Source: Candidatus Altimarinota bacterium (lineage in GTDB: Bacteria > Patescibacteriota > Gracilibacteria > BD1-5 > UBA2023). Taken from it: 55,179 nucleotides of DNA. Shown piece after piece: positions 40,644 to 51,517 of this stretch (positions are counted from its first letter, which is position 1; the number at the start of each line of letters is the position of its first letter). A program made the position numbers and the translations under genes. Location of the stretch: the NCBI GenBank assembly GCA_028714815.1, contig JAQTLR010000006.1, forward strand, positions 1 through 55,179, in the 5' to 3' direction. The notes beneath the pieces were generated by a model. It searched no databases and was not told the origin of the DNA. It was given only the letters and a program-made list of their open reading frames with translations.

Positions 40644-41192
40644 ATGCACAAAATCGCACGACGCATCATCGAGACCTACCTCCGGGAAAAAAAGATCCTC
40701 ACCATCGAGGAACTCGGACTTTCAGGAACCGAACACGAGACGAGCAAGAATCTCGTGTTCGTAACGCTCTACAAGAACGGAGGAGTTATCGCCTCAAGCG
40801 GGCGGATACATCTGAAAAAACCGAACACCCTCTTCGAACTCATAGAAAATACCCTCTTCTGCCTCCGGGATCCCCGTTTCACAGAAGCGGTGAAGAACCC
40901 GGATGAACTTGCGAATGTACAGATTCGCGTCGATATGATCCGCCCCGAAGGACGCCGCATCCTCGGGAATATAAACGAGCTCGACACGAAACGAGAGGGT
41001 CTCATCCTCCTTTCCCAAACCAAGAACACCCTCGGTGTGCTCCTCCCGAATATCACCAATGTCGCTTCCGCTCCAGATGAGTATTTCCAGATCGTCTGCA
41101 AGAAAGCAGGACTGGATCCAGCTGACCTGAAACCGGAAGATATGGTGCTCTATGGAATAGAATCGATGGTATTTTCAGAACTCGGAAAATAA
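40644..41192 (+). CDS. AMMECR1 domain protein
   Basis: A 182-residue soluble protein with the AMMECR1 pattern: FVTLYKNGGVIASSGRI near residue 35, CLRDPRFTEA, VDMIRPEGRRIL and GVLLPNI near 128. The second half of the fold ends at MVLYGIESMVFSE. The family is conserved from bacteria to humans and often sits beside Memo and radical SAM genes; neither is here. Function is poorly known. It precedes lgt by one base. Confidence 0.75.
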   Translation: MHKIARRIIETYLREKKILTIEELGLSGTEHETSKNLVFVTLYKNGGVIASSGRIHLKKPNTLFELIENTLFCLRDPRFTEAVKNPDELANVQIRVDMIRPEGRRILGNINELDTKREGLILLSQTKNTLGVLLPNITNVASAPDEYFQIVCKKAGLDPADLKPEDMVLYGIESMVFSELGK

Positions 41193-41193
41193 T

Positions 41194-41940
41194 ATGGCTA
41201 TTTTCTCCATCACTCTCTTCGGAATCCATATCGCACCGACCTGGTACGGGCTTATGTATGCGCTCGGATTTCTTGCGGGATATATCCTCATACAGAGACG
41301 GGAAATTCTCTCGGATACGGAACTCGAATCGCTCCTGTTCTTCGTTTTCTTGGGGGTGCTTCTCGGAGGACGACTCGGGTATGTCCTGTTCTATAACTTC
41401 CCGTATTACCTCTCCCACCCTCTAGAGATACTTCAGACCTGGAAAGGAGGGATGAGCTTCCACGGAGGGGTTATCGGGGTGATTATCGCGATGCTTCTCT
41501 TTGCTCTTATGTACAAGAAATCGTTTCTGATCATCGCGGATAACGTAACCAGCATCCTCCCCATCGGGCTCGGGCTCGGGCGGATCGGGAATTACCTCAA
41601 TGGGGAACTGCTCGGATTCTCGCCATATACCGGGCCTCTTGCGGTCATAAAAGACAGAGTCTCTTATTTCCCTTCCCCACTCCTGGAGGCACTTCTGGAA
41701 GGCGTTGTATTATTTTCGATCCTCTATCTTCTCATGAAGAAGAATAGATTCCCCGGAAAGATCGCGACAAGCTTCCTCATCTGGTACGGTGTATTCCGCT
41801 TCTGTATCGAATTCGTACGCACCCCTGATGCAGGGCTCGGATATCTCGCTTTCGGGCTCACCATGGGGCAGATCCTCTCGATTCCGATGATAGCGATCGG
41901 AACGATCCTCTATTTCTTTTTCAAGAAACATGCAAAATAA
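41194..41940 (+). CDS. lgt: Prolipoprotein diacylglyceryl transferase
   Basis: A 248-residue membrane enzyme that adds diacylglycerol to the lipobox Cys. Key motifs: APTWYGLMYALGFLAGY near the start, GGRLGYVLFYN (essential Arg region), WKGGMSFHGGVIG and the Lgt signature GLGLGRIGNYLNGEL. Seven helices as expected. No TGA codons. It follows AMMECR1 and overlaps the rhomboid gene. Confidence 0.95.
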   Translation: MAIFSITLFGIHIAPTWYGLMYALGFLAGYILIQRREILSDTELESLLFFVFLGVLLGGRLGYVLFYNFPYYLSHPLEILQTWKGGMSFHGGVIGVIIAMLLFALMYKKSFLIIADNVTSILPIGLGLGRIGNYLNGELLGFSPYTGPLAVIKDRVSYFPSPLLEALLEGVVLFSILYLLMKKNRFPGKIATSFLIWYGVFRFCIEFVRTPDAGLGYLAFGLTMGQILSIPMIAIGTILYFFFKKHAK

Positions 41941-42475
41941 AAGCTTCTCGAATATCCTCATCATCCTCTCTTTCATCATGACGGGAGTATCGTTTTATGT
42001 AGGCGATATCCTTGCATTCGGAATGAATCCGTTCTTCCTTGTGCAATGACTCTATGTCCAGCTGTCTATCCAATTCCTCCTCTACCAATTCCTCCATGCC
42101 GGGATCCTCCATCTTGTCTCCAATAGTTTCTTCCTCTATCTTTTCGGAAATCAGGTAGAAATCCTCATCGGACGAGGTCGTTTCATCCTCTTTTTTCTGC
42201 TCAATACCGTCTTCGTCGGAATCTCGCTCCTCTTTTTCGCAAACGGGAATACTATCGGGATCAGCGGATTTGCAATGGCGATACTCGCATATATATTCCT
42301 GGAGCTCAGATCCCAAAACAATCCCGAGTACCGCTCCGCAGGAGTCTTCCTGCTCATTAATATCGCCATAGGCTTCACCGGAAACATCAGTCTCGTAGGG
42401 CATCTTTCCGGAGCTATTTTCGGGATGCTGTTCTATTACCTGAGAAATGAGATGAGAGTTGGATTTCTCCGCTAG
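41930..42475 (+). CDS. Rhomboid family intramembrane serine protease
   Basis: A 181-residue membrane protein with about six helices. HAGILHLVSNSFFLYLFG is the rhomboid H-N loop helix, GISGFAMA holds the catalytic Ser in GxSG, and GHLSGAIFG the catalytic His. So the Ser-His pair is intact and cutting of membrane proteins is likely. One TGA (LVQGLYV). Its first 11 bases overlap lgt. Confidence 0.85.
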
Positions 42476-42509
42476 GATCTTATTCCATTCAGGAAAATAT
42501 CACCCCTTC

Positions 42510-42525
42510 TTAAGATTTACTTAAG
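42510..42525 (+). promoter_or_regulatory. Response-regulator box TTAAG-N6-TTAAG (lipoprotein gene)
   Basis: Two direct TTAAG copies with an 11-base repeat period, as bound by OmpR-family dimers. It lies 59 bases before the lipoprotein start at 42585, followed by a TTCCCCA stretch and a weak -10-like box, as at the site upstream of apbE. Confidence 0.6.
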
Positions 42526-42584
42526 CTTCCCCAGTATCCTCTGGTCTGTCTATCTGAATACATTATATTTTTTAAAAATCCTCT

Positions 42585-42782
42585 ATGCGTAAAAATAGCT
42601 TTTTCGGAACCATCCTTGCATTGGTTACCCTATCCACATCCCTTTCTTCCTGTTCTACCGCATCTTCCAATCAGGCAAACGGTTTCAATGGCGGACCTAG
42701 TGTGCAAAAAAACAGTTCCCAAGCCTCATTGGTATCGCAGAAAGCCAAACGGAATATCAATACCGTCACCAAGGCAAGCTAG
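42585..42782 (+). CDS. Small lipoprotein
   Basis: A 65-residue protein with a signal peptide ending in a lipobox (TLSTSLSSC, Cys at 23) and a polar tail rich in Asn, Gln and Ser. It is convergent with the histidine kinase gene. A perfect TTAAG-N6-TTAAG box upstream suggests control by the neighbouring two-component system. Function unknown. Confidence 0.65.
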   Translation: MRKNSFFGTILALVTLSTSLSSCSTASSNQANGFNGGPSVQKNSSQASLVSQKAKRNINTVTKAS

Positions 42783-42799
42783 ATGCGAAACCGATATTT

Positions 42800-44101
42800 T
42801 TAGAATCGTACCGAAAAGATACTTCCCTTCCCCTTCTCGCTTTCGACTCGGATAGCATATCCGAGTTTTTCGGCAATGCTTTTTACAAGAAACAATCCGA
42901 GTCAGTATCCGCTTCGGATACTTCGACTGGAATCTTCCCGGTACAGACGGTCCCAAATCTTGTCGAGATTCCCTTTCTCGATCCCGATACCCGTATCCTG
43001 TATGGAAAAACCGTCCGTATCGAGCGTAACACGGATCTCGCCGGCATCGGTATATTTGAAAGCGTTATCGAGAAGATTCATGATGATGATCCGAAGCATG
43101 GATCGGTTGGAGGAGATGATCCTGTTTTTTGGGATATTCTTGATGATATAGAGATGTTTTCCGGAAAAAATCTGTTCTTCCTCGGCGATCGTTTCCTCCA
43201 GAAGCGCGGAGATATCTATCTTTTCTTTTTCTACCGGTTCTTTTTCAACACGCGCAATCGTGAGAAGGGTTGCTACCATCATATCGAGTACATTTATCTG
43301 TTCGCGGATATTTTCCAATCCCGTCCGATATTCTCCGCTTTTGAGCGCATAATCGATTTCGGATCGGAGGACCATGAGCGGGGTTTTGAATTCATGTGCG
43401 GCATCCGTACTGAATTGCTGCAACACGTCCGTTTGCGATTGTATCTTTTTGAAGGCCTCCGAAAGAGCTTCTGCAACGATGACGAATTCATCATTTTTCG
43501 GACCGGAAACAGGAAATTCCGGCAGCGGCGAACCTATTTTGAAAGAATGGATATATCGGATGATTTTCGAGAGAGGACGAAGGGAGGAATAGGCGAAGAA
43601 AAATGAGGAAAATGCGATAATGATCAAAAAAACGATAATCAGAAGAAGCGATGTCCTAAAGAGAGACACTTGTCCATGTATATGCTCTGTGATGTCGTAC
43701 GGGAGACCGATATTTCCGATTTTCCGGAAAGGGAAAACATATCGTACATACCAGCTCGAACCGCTCTGATAGAGTCAGAGAAAATTCGGTTTCGCTTTAT
43801 TCCAATCAGGAGAGACAAAGGATCCGCCTTCCGTTGTTTCGATCATCCCTCATTGTTCAAGAATCCTCTGGGAAAACCGGTTCATTTCATCAGCGGCATC
43901 TGCCCCGCTTCCGTTTCGACGGGCAAAAATATGTGTGGCGGTCTGCTCGGTCCGATCGGTCACTTCATTCCTCTCATCGATCCGCCAGTTATAGAAATAA
44001 TAGGCATTGAGGATGATTACGAAAACAAACAGGAGCACGCTCGAAAAAAGCGTGAATATGAGCGCGATCCTCGTGGATGTCTTGAGCTTAGAAAAGAGCA
44101 T
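42800..44101 (-). CDS. Sensor histidine kinase
   Basis: A 433-residue membrane kinase. First helix at about 12-35, an extracytoplasmic sensor of about 110 residues, a second helix at about 147-165, HAMP, then HisKA with DAAHEFKTPL (phospho-accepting His at 236) and the ATPase domain with N box NLLDNAFKYT, G1 DTGIGI and G2 SGYGLGLFLVKSI. The G2 glycine is a TGA codon. It follows the regulator by five bases, so both are made together. The signal is unknown. Confidence 0.95.
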
Positions 44102-44106
44102 AGGGT

Positions 44107-44763
44107 TTATGATGAAGTGAATATATATCCATACCCCTTGATAGTCTCTATGATATCAGGAGAGAGTTTTTTACGGAGATTGGAAATATACACATCGAGT
44201 TTGTCGCTCTCGAACAAGGATTCCCCTCCCCAGACGTATCCGATGATATCCGCCCGGGATACAGCAGTCCCCTCATTGGTTATGAGGTATTCCAGGATCA
44301 GAAATTCCTTCAGGGGGATATGTACAACCTTCCCATTCTTTCGGACACTCCTTTTTTGGAGATTGATCACGATATCGTCATAGACGATCTCCTTGAACGC
44401 TTTCTTTTTCGTTCGACGGAGCACAGCGAACATCCGTGTTTCGAGCTCCTTCAGATCGAACGGTTTCACGAGGTAATCGTCCGCCCCGCTCTCGAGTCCG
44501 GTGATCGTATCCGATAGTTCGTCCCGTGCAGTGATCATGATGATGGGTGTATCCTTTTTTTCCTGCACCTTCCTGCAGACTTCGAAACCATCCATCATCG
44601 GGAGCATGCCATCCAGGAGGATGATATCATAGTCCTCTCTGAGCGCCGTATCGAGCCCGGTCTGCCCATCGAAAGCGATATCGACCGTCCAGGAATCGAG
44701 TTCCAGATACCGCTTGATGTTTTTGGAGATTTCCCGATTATCTTCGATAAGGAGAGCTTTCAT
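44107..44763 (-). CDS. OmpR-family response regulator
   Basis: A 218-residue regulator: receiver domain with acidic pair ED (7-8), phospho-Asp51 in LLDGMLPMMDG, Thr in ITARDE and Lys in VKPFDLKE; C-terminal winged helix with LKEFLILEYLITNEGTAVSR and YISNLRKKL. It probably binds the TTAAG-N6-TTAAG boxes at 42510, 47410 and 48385. Start overlaps the stop of the preceding small gene (TAATG). Confidence 0.95.
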   Translation of the reverse strand: MKALLIEDNREISKNIKRYLELDSWTVDIAFDGQTGLDTALREDYDIILLDGMLPMMDGFEVCRKVQEKKDTPIIMITARDELSDTITGLESGADDYLVKPFDLKELETRMFAVLRRTKKKAFKEIVYDDIVINLQKRSVRKNGKVVHIPLKEFLILEYLITNEGTAVSRADIIGYVWGGESLFESDKLDVYISNLRKKLSPDIIETIKGYGYIFTSS

Positions 44764-44930
44764 TATTTTTTCTCGATGAGAGGATAAGCGCTCGGCTGTG
44801 TGCTATCTGTTTTCGGTTTGCTGTATTTACGCACCGAGGTATATCTGTTCTGCTCAGCGATATGCAGGAGCTCAGCGAAACAAAGGGCAGTTATGATGAT
44901 AACAGAGAGAAGGATGGAGAGTTTTTTCAT
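44763..44930 (-). CDS. Small membrane or secreted peptide
   Basis: A 55-residue protein: Lys-Lys, then a helix (LSILLSVIIITALCFAEL) and a polar, basic C-terminal half ending LIEKK. The stop TAA overlaps the ATG of the response regulator, and it starts three bases after the reductase gene ends. Such a place suggests a small regulator or accessory part of the reductase or the sensor. No family known. Confidence 0.6.
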   Translation of the reverse strand: MKKLSILLSVIIITALCFAELLHIAEQNRYTSVRKYSKPKTDSTQPSAYPLIEKK

Positions 44931-44933
44931 ATG

Positions 44934-46319
44934 CTAGAATTTTTCATGATAAATTTTCGTAAACCCTTGATTCTGAAGCGTCGAGACCGCATCTTCCACC
45001 ATAGCGGGATTCCCACAGATATAGAATTCGCTTTCCTTCGGGAAAGCGAAGCCCGAGAGATCGATGCGTCCGTGACGGAATCCGGCTATTTCCTCTCGCG
45101 AGAGGAATATATGGGAAGCGAGTTTCGGAATCTTTTTTATATCTTCGGTGTAGAAAAGGCTTGCACTGTCTTGTACCCCGAAAAGGAGGAGTTTTTCGAT
45201 ATCGGCTACACTTCTCATCATATACATGATCGGAGCGAGTCCGGTTCCGGTTGCGATAAATACCTTCGGATGATCACTATCCTGAAGGACGAACGATCCA
45301 TAGATCCCCTCTATCGCAAGCATATCCCCGGTCTGTATGTTTTTTAGGATATTCCCTCCTCGCCCGGATGATATCTTGATACAGAAAACGATCCTCTTGC
45401 CGTTCGAATCCACGACCGAATACGATCGGTAGAATATGCCGTCCCGATCCTTCAGGGCGATGCGGGCATATTGTCCTGGTATGACCTTGAACGGTTTTTC
45501 CGTCTCGAGAACCAGTTCCAAAGTTGTAGGATTCAAGAAAGTAGCAGTTACGACGGTTGCCGGAGTGTTCTCCTTTTCATATTCCTCTTCATATGGGACG
45601 AAATCTGCCTTGCCCACACCGCAGACAGGACAGATCCAATCATCCGGAATATCTTCGAAACGTGTCCCTGGAGCGATCCCTCCATCCGGATCGCCGTATT
45701 TTTCATCATAGATATATCCGCATGGGACGCAGCGGTATCGGGTCGTATTCCCGGAAAGCGCTTTCGAAGCGGGGGTTTTACCGCTTTCAAAAAGGAAAGC
45801 AGCCGTACGCAAAAGGATGAGCAAGGAGATGATCGTTATATAGAATCCCTCGAACCTGGAAGCGAAAGCGACATGGAGCGCAGCGATCAGGAAAAGCGGG
45901 TAAGCGAATACCTGGATCTTTTTCCATGTACCTTTCAGAAGCCGTACGGAATAATTATTCGAAGTGATCCCCAATATGGCGATGATGATGAAAGCGATCA
46001 CCCCGGAAAAAACATCCAGTTCCTTGAAATGAGCGAGAACGAAAAAGGTTTTCTGATAGGTGTATTCCGTAGAGAAATATAGAGCCGTATGGGCAATGGC
46101 AAAAAGGAAAGAAAGCACTCCGAATACCCGTCGATATGGGGCGAATCCTTCCTTTTTCATGAGGGATATGATCGGTGTGACGGCGAGAGCGAGGGTCAGA
46201 TAGAAAAATGAGACCCTCCCGAAGTCCCGGAGCAAAAGATTCATTTCACCGCTGTTCCCGAAATAAAATCCGAAGAAAAGAAAGATTCCTGGAATAAGGG
46301 CGAAGAGGTATCGAAGCAT
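44934..46319 (-). CDS. Fused ferric reductase-like membrane, rubredoxin and FNR oxidoreductase
   Basis: A 461-residue fusion. Residues 1-180 are a six-helix MsrQ/YedZ-like ferric reductase membrane domain with His77, His97 and His149 as heme b ligand candidates. Residues 190-245 are a rubredoxin: CVPCGYIYD (Cys197, 200), CPVCG (Cys230, 233), one iron site. Residues 255-461 are an NAD(P)H:FAD reductase with RSYSVV (flavin), GRGGNIL and [11 protein letters not shown] (nucleotide). Electrons would pass from NAD(P)H through flavin and rubredoxin to heme at the membrane. It is in an operon with apbE. Start 46319 preferred over 46352. No TGA codons. Confidence 0.85.
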   Translation of the reverse strand: MLRYLFALIPGIFLFFGFYFGNSGEMNLLLRDFGRVSFFYLTLALAVTPIISLMKKEGFAPYRRVFGVLSFLFAIAHTALYFSTEYTYQKTFFVLAHFKELDVFSGVIAFIIIAILGITSNNYSVRLLKGTWKKIQVFAYPLFLIAALHVAFASRFEGFYITIISLLILLRTAAFLFESGKTPASKALSGNTTRYRCVPCGYIYDEKYGDPDGGIAPGTRFEDIPDDWICPVCGVGKADFVPYEEEYEKENTPATVVTATFLNPTTLELVLETEKPFKVIPGQYARIALKDRDGIFYRSYSVVDSNGKRIVFCIKISSGRGGNILKNIQTGDMLAIEGIYGSFVLQDSDHPKVFIATGTGLAPIMYMMRSVADIEKLLLFGVQDSASLFYTEDIKKIPKLASHIFLSREEIAGFRHGRIDLSGFAFPKESEFYICGNPAMVEDAVSTLQNQGFTKIYHEKF

Positions 46320-46394
46320 GATAAATGGATATTTTATATGGGTAAGATGCAAACATATCGTATGGATTTTCCGGAAAAAGCAAAATTTTATTCC

Positions 46395-47354
46395 CTAGCT
46401 CGCACTTGTCGTCGTATTCACTTTTTGTGCTGCTGCCGCTTGGGCTTGGGCCGCTGCTTGAGCCTTCTGCTGGGCGGCCAATGCTGCGGCTGCTGCTTGG
46501 GCTTGAGCCTGTTTTTGCATTGCGGCCTGTTGGGCTGCTGCTGCCGCTTGAGCCTTCTGCTGGGCGGCCAATGCTGCCGCAGAAGACGTCTGTGCTGAAT
46601 TTACAGCTACCGATGCGGTAGGAGCTTTTACTATGGTTACCGGAATGGCTTTAGGAAGTACGGTTACAGCTCTTTTTATTGTCGGAATGGTTTTTTTCAC
46701 AATGGCTATCTTTGCTGGAACAAGAGGATTATTCTTATCGATATATGCCATGATTACATCTCTTGTGGCAAAATACCCATTGGAGACACTTCCGTTCGCC
46801 CGACGAAACATGTATGTTTCGGTAGTAAGATCATTGAGAATAGTATAGACACTTCCATTCGGAGCGGTATGCACCGCCACTTCTTCGACCTGATGGTTGT
46901 TTTTGTCGATAAAATCAACTGTATTTTGGTAGCTTGTAAATTTCTGCGAAGATACGGAACCATCCGGGCGTTCAAAAATATATGCCCCTGTAGAAAGCGG
47001 GTGGATAGTATATTTTCTCCCATTCGGAGCGGTATACTCCATCGGAGCACTGCTCGACGCTATAATTCCGGTCGATGAGTCTGTATTGGCATTTACCGTT
47101 TGAGTCGTCGATATATCATTTGCTGCAGGAGCAACTGCTGTTTGCAAAGGATTCACGATCCTCCTTTCTTCCCTATCGTCGTCTTCATTTTCTTCTCCCC
47201 TATCATCATCCGCATAGACTACTGTCGCTATCTGGCGCATATTCCAGAAACCGCTTGAAATCCCCTTGTCTTTTAGGGAAATGATACCAAAGACGGAAGC
47301 TCCACAAAGGAGAAAAATACTTCCTATAGCAATGATCCGCAGAGATGGTTTCAT
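46395..47354 (-). CDS. Secreted repeat protein with Ala/Gln-rich tail
   Basis: A 319-residue protein with an N-terminal signal anchor (IIAIGSIFLLCGASVFGII). An acidic stretch follows (DDDRGEENEDDDREER). Two tandem 50-residue repeats lie at about 108-204: YTAPNGRKYTIHPLSTGAYI and HTAPNGSVYTILNDLTTETY, each closing with FIDKNN or YIDKNN. The last 70 residues are a low-complexity AAQQKAQAAA coil. It probably lies outside the membrane. Between apbE and the reductase it could be their structural or electron-handing partner. No family known. Confidence 0.7.
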   Translation of the reverse strand: MKPSLRIIAIGSIFLLCGASVFGIISLKDKGISSGFWNMRQIATVVYADDDRGEENEDDDREERRIVNPLQTAVAPAANDISTTQTVNANTDSSTGIIASSSAPMEYTAPNGRKYTIHPLSTGAYIFERPDGSVSSQKFTSYQNTVDFIDKNNHQVEEVAVHTAPNGSVYTILNDLTTETYMFRRANGSVSNGYFATRDVIMAYIDKNNPLVPAKIAIVKKTIPTIKRAVTVLPKAIPVTIVKAPTASVAVNSAQTSSAAALAAQQKAQAAAAAQQAAMQKQAQAQAAAAALAAQQKAQAAAQAQAAAAQKVNTTTSAS

Positions 47355-47409
47355 GATCGATACGATAAAAAAATAAAGATTCTATACAAGTATTAGAGTA
47401 CCCATGAAC

Positions 47410-47425
47410 CTTAAACGAAACTTAA
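47410..47425 (-). promoter_or_regulatory. Response-regulator box TTAAG-N6-TTAAG (repeat-protein gene)
   Basis: Perfect box on the minus strand, 56 bases before the repeat-protein start and overlapping the apbE stop codon. A TAATAC-like -10 box follows. It implies a second promoter inside the operon. Confidence 0.6.
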
Positions 47426-48337
47426 TTGTCCATCGGTTTCGAAAAAATCAAGCCGGTATTTTTCCCGAAGCCCCTTCGTATAGAGGAGCTTTCCGGACAC
47501 AGTAAATATGAGCCCTTCCATGCCTTTTTGTTCTATAAGACGGAGTCCTTCCGATGCCGGCGCATTGAAAATACTCTTCGTGAATCCATCCGAATCCGTA
47601 CAACTGGAAGCTACAAGTGTTACACTCATGATCGCATTCTCATTCCCACCGGTCAGGGGATTGATGAGATGATGGTATTTCTTCCGATCGATATCCCATT
47701 TCCGTTTATAACTCCCAGAGGTTGCAATCGCCGCATCCTGGAGGATGAGCGAAGCGATGATCTCCTCGGTAAAGGGATTTTCTATGCCGATGACCCAACC
47801 ACCGGATGCCTCATCATTGTTTCCGCTCGCATAGATATCGCCCCCCGCATTGACGAAGAAGTCATCGTATCCGAACATCCGGAGAAGCAAGGCGGCGTTA
47901 TCTACCGCCCATCCTTTCGCTATGCCCCCGAAATCAAGCGATTGCCCCGGTTGGAGAGTGATCGTATCCCCCGCTATCCGTATCGCCTCAAAATCTGTAT
48001 CGATCGGTCATTCCGTTGGCTCAAAATCTCACTGTTCGAATGAGTGGGCATATCCGAGTTTTTCGACCGATACCAGCGGATTGAAGAGCCCGTTCGTCTC
48101 TCTATGCATTTTTTTCGATACGTCCATGAGCTCCAGAAAACGTTGGGAAACGCTCATTTTTTTGTATGTATTGAGCAGACTCAGACTGGATTCCGGAAGA
48201 AAACGCGAGAATTCTTGTTCGATGGAAGAGAAATAGTCGAACACATATCCGATCCTCTCCGGCGTTTTCGTATCTTCGGAAAGAACGGTCACTTCTATGG
48301 AAGTACCGAGGAGTTTACGGGTTTCGGAGTAAGGCAT
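47411..48337 (-). CDS. apbE: FAD:protein FMN transferase
   Basis: A 308-residue enzyme that attaches FMN to Thr of extracytoplasmic proteins. Signature regions: GTSIEVTVLSED near the start, SRFLPESSLSLLN, LDFGGIAKGWAVD, FVNAGGDIYASG and ATSGSYKRKWD, followed by HHLINPLTG and the Mg site. Two TGA codons (FEQGDFEPTEG) are read as Gly. No signal peptide is seen. It heads the operon with the membrane reductase, so flavin-linked electron transfer at the membrane is a reasonable inference. Confidence 0.92.
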
Positions 48338-48384
48338 GGGAAAAGAAGGGATAAAGATGTTATCCGATAATAGTATGGGGAAAT

Positions 48385-48400
48385 CTTAAGCGAACCTTAA
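48385..48400 (-). promoter_or_regulatory. Response-regulator box TTAAG-N6-TTAAG (apbE operon)
   Basis: Perfect box on the minus strand about 48 bases upstream of apbE. TATTAT follows 12 bases later as a -10 box, so the box takes the place of a -35, as in PhoB-type activation. Confidence 0.65.
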
Positions 48401-48407
48401 AAAAGGT

Positions 48408-49634
<1,227 letters not shown>

Positions 49635-49641
49635 AAAAATA

Positions 49642-49668
49642 CGGTTCTTTTGTGAATTGTAAGAACCG
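49642..49668 (-). terminator. Hairpin just upstream of tgt
   Basis: CGGTTCTT/AAGAACCG with an 11-base loop and TATTTTT on the minus-strand 3' side, ending eight bases before the tgt start. It could be the terminator of the upstream small gene or an attenuator. Confidence 0.5.
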
Positions 49669-49719
49669 CATTATATGGAAAATATCCAATTGTAAAAAAG
49701 AAATTCCGGAACCGGGCCG

Positions 49720-49914
49720 TTACTTTCTTTGGACGATATTGGTGATCTCTCTGGCTATTCTCTTTGTACACTGGATAGTGGGACAGACCCTTTCGTTTGT
49801 ACCAAAAAAGTGATTGCAGGTCGTATTGTCGTAGACACATTTCTGACGTGCAGCATAGAGATTGTAATCACGCACCTGAGGCTGATGGAGAGAGGGGCTC
49901 ATACAAAGGTCCAT
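49720..49914 (-). CDS. Small Cys-rich protein, paralog A
   Basis: A 64-residue protein with Cys pattern C-x6-C and VCPTIQC after HQPQVRDYNLYAARQ. It resembles the neighbouring 64-residue protein at 50002-50196 in length, Cys spacing and the PQ-x-VR stretch. No strong signal peptide. Four paired Cys suggest a metal site or disulfides. Unknown family. Confidence 0.5.
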   Translation of the reverse strand: MDLCMSPSLHQPQVRDYNLYAARQKCVYDNTTCNHFFGTNERVCPTIQCTKRIAREITNIVQRK

Positions 49915-50001
49915 ATACAGTATTTAAGAGAAAAAATGATAATATACTATCATCCTATCATATTATTACCGCTATGACAAATCATTTTGTTATTTTCTGG
50001 A

Positions 50002-50196
50002 TTACATTTGTTCAAAAATCTTCTGAACCCTCATGCATGCAATAGTCATACAATGATTAGCATTGCATCCTATATAGGTATTACAAACTGCTTCGCCGGC
50101 CTGATCCTTGAGTATCAGGTTTCCATGGTTATTGATGACACGGACTGAGGGTTCCTGAGGATACGAGTGTACATTGTGTATTTTTCATAGGACCAT
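50002..50196 (-). CDS. Small Cys-rich protein, paralog B
   Basis: A 64-residue protein open only with UGA as Gly (residue 4). It shows SYPQEPSVRVINNHGNL, then AVCNTYIGCNANHCMTIAC: C-x5-C and C-x4-C. It aligns with paralog A over most of its length, so the two are likely a tandem duplication. Unknown function; lies between rseP and tgt. Confidence 0.5.
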
Positions 50197-50262
50197 ACAA
50201 CTTCTGGGATTAAAATTAAGCCCGGAAATAGTAGCCTATGTATACAGCTTTTGCAAATGATT

Positions 50263-51447
50263 TTATCTGAAAATGATTTTTACGATATCCTGGTATGCCA
50301 CGAAGATGCTCAGGAGTATGAGAAGCGAAAAGCCAGCGATATGGATGTACTGTTCGATCTTTCCATGAAGCGTTTTCTTTTTGGAAAAAATCCCCAGGGC
50401 TCGGTGAATGACCAGAAAGACGAAGCGTCCGCCATCGAGCGCCGGAAACGGAAGCAGATTGAATACCCCGAGATTGATGCTGATGAGCGCAGCGATAAGG
50501 ATGATAACCGAAGACGCTACCTTCGCATCGAGGAGGTTCACGAAGAGGTTCCCGATGGCGATCGGTCCTCCAAGGCTTTGGACCGCTTCGGTCCGTTCTG
50601 ACGGAAGGCGAGGAGCGAATATCCTCTTCACCAGACTTCCGAGGAGTTCCAATGTCATCGCGGATTGATTATAGGTCTCGATCGCTCCTTCTTGGATAGA
50701 CTCGATAACCCCGTACCTATACCGGAAATCCTTGCGGATCTCGGTGACATTGTATCCTACATAACTTCCGATTTTCCCATTTTCGGGAGTCACCGGAACC
50801 GTTCGCACTCCGCCGGTTCAGCGTACAACGAAATTCATAGCCACAGTCGATTGTTTCACTTTCGCGATCATCTCCTCCGGTTTGGAAATCGTTTTTCCAT
50901 CAATCGAGAGAAGGATATCGTTGTCCAGGATTCCCGATTTTTGCGCGATGCTTCCGGTGAGCGGAGAAAGGATGATCCCATCGGTTTTCACCAGTCCGAT
51001 ACGGACCGCCTCGTCGAAAGAAGGTATGAGTTTCGTTTCTGTCTGTGTCTGGAATTTCGTATTGATCCCGAGCGGCTCCACTCCGACCATAAAAAGAGCG
51101 GAAAATATGACGAATGCGAAAAGAAAATTCATAATGACCCCAGCAAGGATGACTGCTGATTGCTGCCAGAAGTTCTTGCTCGCAAGGGAATCCTTGTCAT
51201 GCGTTCCTGCCTCGTTCATCTCCTCCCCCTTCATCCTGACGAATCCTCCTATCGGCAACCAATTGAGTGTATAGATGGTCCCGCTTTTATCCTGCCACAC
51301 CTGCTTGGCACGGGGTGGAATACCGATTCCGAATTCGTCTACTTTCACCCCGAACCTTTTCGCCATGCTGAAATGCCCGAGCTCGTGGAAAAAAACGATC
51401 ACCGAGAAGATGACGAGTGCGAGGAGGATACCGAAAAATATAGTCAT
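50263..51447 (-). CDS. rseP: Site-2 zinc metalloprotease (RseP family)
   Basis: A 394-residue membrane protease that cuts membrane-bound regulators. N-terminal FFHELGHFSMAKRFG has the HExxH zinc site (about residue 21). One PDZ domain lies between about 150 and 215. The second conserved site is NLLPFPALDGGRF (Asp ligand) near 335-350. Four helices in total. One TGA (VVRGTGGVR) lies after the PDZ domain. Typical length. It is downstream of hpf with a terminator between. Confidence 0.9.
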
Positions 51448-51475
51448 AGAGAGTTTTTGATTGTTAGAGTTTTAG

Positions 51476-51502
51476 AAAAAGCGGAATATTTTTCCGCTTT
51501 TT
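51476..51502 (-). terminator. Terminator between hpf and rseP
   Basis: AAAAAGCGGAA/TTCCGCTTTTT stem with a short AT loop; ends the hpf transcript on the minus strand. Confidence 0.8.
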
Positions 51503-51517
51503 CTATAAAGATAAGAA

